Notes under the pieces: model-generated
Told to the model about the DNA's origin: nothing
What the model saw: only the letters and a program-made list of their open reading frames with translations
Databases searched by the model: none
Position numbers and translations under genes: made by a program
In this document: positions 60,580-64,000 of the stretch, piece by piece
Position numbering within the stretch: the stretch's first letter is position 1
Layout: each line of letters begins with the position of its first letter
Source: Puniceicoccaceae bacterium K14
GTDB taxonomy: Bacteria > Verrucomicrobiota > Verrucomicrobiia > Opitutales > Opitutaceae
DNA length: 64,000 nucleotides
Assembly (NCBI GenBank): GCA_022538095.1
Contig: JAKYXN010000001.1
Span: forward strand, 1 to 64,000
Reading direction: 5' to 3'

Positions 60580-62238
60580 TTACTGAGTCGCTTGGTCGAG
60601 AATATCGCCGAGGTTCATAAGATCCTCACCTTCGCTCATATTCTCGTATGTCGCAGTTTCAGCTGCTAAGCGATCTTCATCGTAGTTCGCTGCCTTGATA
60701 CTGAGGCCGATACGGCGCTCTTCGCGATCAATCTTGATAACACGAGCAGTAACATCGTCATCAACCTTAAGAACATCCTTTATCTTTTCAACACGATCTT
60801 CGTTAATTTGGCTGATGTGAACCAAACCATCAATGTGGTCTTGAAGTTCAACGAACGCTCCAAATGAAGTGATCTTGGAAACCTTGCCTGAAACGACATC
60901 TCCAATACGGAAACGTGAATCAATATCTTCCCAAGGATCACCAGCAAGTTGCTTCATTCCGAGAGAGATACGTTGGTTTCCTGTATCTACGTCGAGTACG
61001 ATTGCATCGATCTCGTCGCCCTTCTTCAAAACTTCACTTGGGTGGTTAACCTTGCGAGTCCAAGACATGTCAGAAACGTGAACCATTCCATCAATACCTT
61101 CTTCAAGCTCAACAAACGCACCGTATGTAGTGATGTTACGAACCTTGCCGTGAACGTGCGCTCCAACTGGGTAGTTGTGAACGACCATATCCCATGGGTT
61201 TGGATCCAACTGACGGATACCAAGTGAAATTTTCTCTTCTTCCTTTTGAATTCCAAGAACAACTGCTTCCACTTCGTCGCCAACCTTTAGCAACTCACCT
61301 GGCTTAGTGATACGCTTAGTCCAAGACATTTCAGTGACGTGAACCAATCCTTCAACGCCTTCTTCGATCTCGATGAATGCTCCGTATGGAACCAAGTTAA
61401 CAACCTTACCGGAAACGTGAGCACCGATAGGATACTTCGCTTCGATGTGCTCCCATGGATTGCTCTTAGTTTGCTTGAGGCCAAGAGAAACACGCTCTTT
61501 CTCGCGGTTAATTTCGATGATCATTACATCGATTTCTTCACCCTGCTTCAACATTTCGCTTGGGTGCGAAATACGCCCCCAGCTCATGTCTGTTATGTGG
61601 AGGAGACCGTCCATTCCATCAAGATCAATGAATGCACCGAAATCTGTGATGTTCTTAACAGTTCCCTTAACAACGTCACCTGGGTTAACCTTCTCAAGGA
61701 GATCCTTACGCTTGTTAGAGCGTTGCTCTTCGATCAACTCACGGCGGGACAATACGATATTCTTGCGATCCAAATTGATCTTAAGAACTTTGTAGTCGTA
61801 TGTCTGGCCAATGTACTGATCCAAATTCTTTGGTGGCTGAATATCAATGTGGGATGCAGGCAAGAAGGCATCAACGCCGATTGCCACAATCAATCCACCC
61901 TTCACCTTGCCCTTTACGCGGCCCTGAACGATAGATCCTTCCTCACATTTTGTGATGATATTTTCCCAATTCTTCTTTTGCTCCGCCTTATCGTAGGAGA
62001 GGATCGGGTTGCCATCTTTGTCTTCGAGTTTTTCCAAGAAAACCTCGATTTCTTCGCCGATTTGCAATTCGCCAAGATCTGGAAATTCCATTGCAGGAAT
62101 TACACCTTCAGATTTTCCACCGATATCAACGACAACTTCGTTTTGACGAATCTCAGCAATGCCACCTTTAATAATCGATCCCTCTCTAAGAGTATCGAAA
62201 GTAGTAGTGGCTAGAAGTTCTTCCATTATAGAACTCAT
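60580..62238 (-). CDS. rpsA: 30S ribosomal protein S1
   Basis: A 552-residue S1 with six S1 RNA-binding repeats (roughly 20-85, 103-168, 188-256, 273-343, 360-430, 445-515), each showing the G-x-V-x-x-I-x-x-F-G-A-F-V-x-L pattern (VKNITDFGAFIDLDGMDGLL; VRNITTYGAFVELEEGIDGM). It helps load mRNA on the ribosome. In a genome where almost no gene shows a Shine-Dalgarno, a full-length S1 is notable. Its leader (62239-62330) contains a GCCAT/ATGGC hairpin. Confidence 0.96.
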   Translation of the reverse strand: MSSIMEELLATTTFDTLREGSIIKGGIAEIRQNEVVVDIGGKSEGVIPAMEFPDLGELQIGEEIEVFLEKLEDKDGNPILSYDKAEQKKNWENIITKCEEGSIVQGRVKGKVKGGLIVAIGVDAFLPASHIDIQPPKNLDQYIGQTYDYKVLKINLDRKNIVLSRRELIEEQRSNKRKDLLEKVNPGDVVKGTVKNITDFGAFIDLDGMDGLLHITDMSWGRISHPSEMLKQGEEIDVMIIEINREKERVSLGLKQTKSNPWEHIEAKYPIGAHVSGKVVNLVPYGAFIEIEEGVEGLVHVTEMSWTKRITKPGELLKVGDEVEAVVLGIQKEEEKISLGIRQLDPNPWDMVVHNYPVGAHVHGKVRNITTYGAFVELEEGIDGMVHVSDMSWTRKVNHPSEVLKKGDEIDAIVLDVDTGNQRISLGMKQLAGDPWEDIDSRFRIGDVVSGKVSKITSFGAFVELQDHIDGLVHISQINEDRVEKIKDVLKVDDDVTARVIKIDREERRIGLSIKAANYDEDRLAAETATYENMSEGEDLMNLGDILDQATQ

Positions 62239-62455
62239 GATATATGTTGCTTCTTTCTATCGTGGCGCTTCCTTACCGCCGACAAATTGAAGCGAATATG
62301 TTGTGCCATCGAAATGGCGGGTTTGTTTTTATACGACTCACCCGGAAGCACGCGACTGGAGTGAGCTTAGAAAAAGTAGTCGCAAAGGACCAAACTCTCG
62401 ATTCCGAAAGATAAGAGCAAGCGAAAATATGTAATTAAATTCCTAATTTGCTCAC

Positions 62456-62494
62456 GAAAAAGCCCCTTCCTCCATAAGAACGGGAAAAAGGGGC
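62456..62494 (-). terminator. Rho-independent terminator after hisG
   Basis: GCCCCTT (62462-62468) and AAGGGGC (62488-62494) pair, and on the minus strand TTTTT follows. Confidence 0.65.
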
Positions 62495-62518
62495 CAAAAA
62501 TTTCAAATGGACCAGTGA

Positions 62519-63403
62519 TTAGTACACCACTTTGTTCAATGGGTACTCAATGATGCCTTCTGCTCCGATTTCTTTCAGTTTAGGAATAAGATCACGCACA
62601 TCCTTCTCACTAAGAACCACTTCAATCGCAACCCACTCATCCTCCGAGAGACTATTTACAGTCGGTTTTCTAAGTGCAGGAAGAATTCCTAAAACCTCAT
62701 CGAGCTTTTCGCGCGGCGAGTTTAACTTGAGACCAACCTTATCTGCTGCTGACAACGCTGCTGACAACATCAATGCGATATTTTCGATCTTTTTGCGCTT
62801 CTCTGGATTCTCCCAGCTTTTCTTGTTCGCGATAAGCTTGGTGTTCGTCTTTAAGAGAGTTTCGACGATGCGAAGCTTGTTTGCTCGCAACGAATTTCCA
62901 GTTTCGGTGAGATCCACGATAGCATCAACCATATCGGGAACCTTAACCTCAGTCGCTCCCCAAGAAAATTCAGTCTCCGCCTCAACCCCGTGTTTCGCGA
63001 GAAAATCGTTTGTCAAGTTAGTGACCTCAGTAGCTATTCTCTTACCCTGCAAGTCCTTAACCGTTTTTATGGGAGAAGACTCCGGCACGCATAGTACCCA
63101 GTAAGAAGGTCTGTTTGAAGCACGACTATAAACAAGGTCACAGACTTCAACAACGTCAGATCGATTTTCTACGACCCAATCGTATCCACAAAGCCCGCAA
63201 TCAAAATACCCATGCTCAACATAGCGACTAATTTCCTGGCCGCGAATAAAACGGCCATCAATCTCGTTATCGTCAATTGAAGGACGATAGGAACGAGAAC
63301 TTTTGCTAATGCTCCAGCCAGCCTTGGCGAACAACTTAATCGTTGCATCTTCCAAGCTCCCTTTCGGGAAACCGAACATGATTAAAGATTGATCTTGTGA
63401 CAC
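62519..63403 (-). CDS. hisG: ATP phosphoribosyltransferase (long form)
   Basis: A 294-residue HisG, the long form with a C-terminal regulatory ACT-like domain (about 220-294). The catalytic domain shows [21 protein letters not shown] (12-29), [10 protein letters not shown] and [16 protein letters not shown] with the PRPP-binding loop. It catalyses the first step of histidine synthesis from ATP and PRPP and is normally feedback-inhibited by histidine at the C-terminal domain. It is transcribed alone, away from other his genes. Confidence 0.93.
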   Translation of the reverse strand: MSQDQSLIMFGFPKGSLEDATIKLFAKAGWSISKSSRSYRPSIDDNEIDGRFIRGQEISRYVEHGYFDCGLCGYDWVVENRSDVVEVCDLVYSRASNRPSYWVLCVPESSPIKTVKDLQGKRIATEVTNLTNDFLAKHGVEAETEFSWGATEVKVPDMVDAIVDLTETGNSLRANKLRIVETLLKTNTKLIANKKSWENPEKRKKIENIALMLSAALSAADKVGLKLNSPREKLDEVLGILPALRKPTVNSLSEDEWVAIEVVLSEKDVRDLIPKLKEIGAEGIIEYPLNKVVY

Positions 63404-63468
63404 TCTTTAAGTCCAAAAACAATCCCAGGAACTAGCACAAGATAAAACATTCACAACTTTCTGCCATA

Positions 63469-63491
63469 TTTTACATTTTTACATTTTACAT
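63469..63491. repeat. Three tandem TTTTACAT repeats between hisG and a response regulator
   Basis: TTTTACAT starts at 63469, 63477 and 63484 (spacings of 8 and 7 bases). It lies in the divergent region between hisG and the response-regulator gene and could be a binding site or a simple A/T-rich slippage tract. Confidence 0.35.
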
Positions 63492-63652
63492 TTGTTAAAA
63501 ATGGATATGTTTTCACTTCAGCGGATGATACAGTCATGTACTATGGACCTCCACAAGAATAACCCGGAGTACCGATCGGATCAGACGTAACCCATAAGAC
63601 CAAGGTGATCTACGACTTGCCTGAACCAACAAACCAACAACAATTATAGCCA

Positions 63653-64000
63653 ATGACATCTAAGCCTAAACCACTGGTACTTATAGTTGAAGACGAGGCC
63701 GAACTCGCAAACGTAATATCGGAACACCTCGAAGCGGCAGGCATGCAAACGCAAATTTGCAATCGTTGCGCCCTCGCAATGAGATTCCTCAAAAACAACT
63801 TCGCGAATATCCTTCTCCTAGACCTAACCCTTCCAGATCAAAATGGATTTGCGTTCATGGAAGACCTGAAACGCGAGGACATCAATATTCCGACTATCTT
63901 CCTAACCGGTAACGATTCAGAAATATCCAAAGTGAAGGGGCTCGAGCTTGGAGCAGACGACTACGTCACCAAGCCCTTCAGTGCACCTGAACTCGTTGCC
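63653..64000 (+). CDS. Response regulator receiver domain, OmpR-type (partial, 3' end outside window)
   Basis: The first 116 codons are in the window. The receiver domain is complete: acidic pair E13-D14 (LIVEDEAELA), phosphoacceptor Asp in LLLDLTLPDQNGFAFM, and the conserved lysine in GADDYVTKPFSAPELVA. The ending resembles OmpR/PhoB-type regulators, so a winged-helix output domain is expected beyond the window edge. No partner kinase is visible. Confidence 0.9.
   Translation, partial: MTSKPKPLVLIVEDEAELANVISEHLEAAGMQTQICNRCALAMRFLKNNFANILLLDLTLPDQNGFAFMEDLKREDINIPTIFLTGNDSEISKVKGLELGADDYVTKPFSAPELVA

Noticed and set aside
61339-62214. A 291-codon open frame on the plus strand antisense to rpsA
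   Set aside because: It lies wholly inside the S1 gene, whose six S1 repeats are unmistakable. The product has no recognisable motif, and its length comes from codon bias of the highly expressed gene.

Overview
The window looks like chromosomal core DNA from a marine-type member of the Verrucomicrobiota, most likely class Opitutia (Puniceicoccales or Pelagicoccus-like). This is an inference from several traits: a VPD(S/T)-type CTERM sorting tail at the left edge, a LacI-like/AraC XylR-type regulator, a histone-tail protein fused to a beta-rich domain, a 30-residue R/K-rich peptide gene, a carboxynorspermidine-route polyamine cluster, and gene starts that nearly all lack a Shine-Dalgarno sequence. 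No rRNA is present to confirm it. I see no prophage, IS element or CRISPR array. Genes are dense on both strands.

Layout. 1-9.2 kb: the end of a sorted surface protein, then an XRE-cupin regulator with a TIM-barrel isomerase, a Gfo/Idh/MocA oxidoreductase and an SDR (sugar catabolism, substrate unknown). These converge on a hexuronate operon (SDR fructuronate reductase, KDG kinase, KDPG aldolase, uronate isomerase) with a divergent XylR-like regulator. 9.2-12.5 kb: upp, an ECF sigma factor overlapping a small exported protein, a DUF5069 protein and a methyltransferase. 12.5-21.9 kb (minus strand): tRNA-Asn, rplY, pth, rpsF, ssb, rplI, dnaB, bamA, skp, terminator, lpxD, prs. 22-29.3 kb: small proteins, a diheme cytochrome-like protein, a thioesterase, a three-gene polyamine cluster and an exported peroxiredoxin. 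29.3-34.4 kb: the DUF2868/DUF3482 membrane-GTPase pair, YqeY, a glycosylase-like family protein and a PhnA-like zinc protein. 34.6-42 kb: a Kelch protein, nitronate monooxygenase, and a tight four-gene operon headed by a degenerate PurH-like protein followed by a SpoT/Mesh1-type HD protein. 42.2-49.3 kb: a small basic peptide, hemX-type/hemA, a PilT-like ATPase, dapA-dapB-ruvA and a sigma/anti-sigma pair. 49.5-58.3 kb: tRNA-Lys, an orphan response regulator, a CbiX-like protein, Pal, the histone-tail fusion, a Xer recombinase, infA, tadA, sodA, a TolB-like propeller and Mrp. 58.4-64 kb: rpmG, an EIIA-diadenylate cyclase fusion, nuoA, rpsA, hisG and the start of an OmpR-type response regulator.

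The items most worth a second look are the PurH-like protein that has lost both sets of catalytic motifs yet is intact and coupled to a putative (p)ppGpp hydrolase; the PTS EIIA-linker-DAC fusion that would tie c-di-AMP synthesis to phosphotransfer; the histone-tail/beta-domain fusion; several candidate structured RNA leaders or tails; and isolated, well-signalled tiny genes of unknown function.
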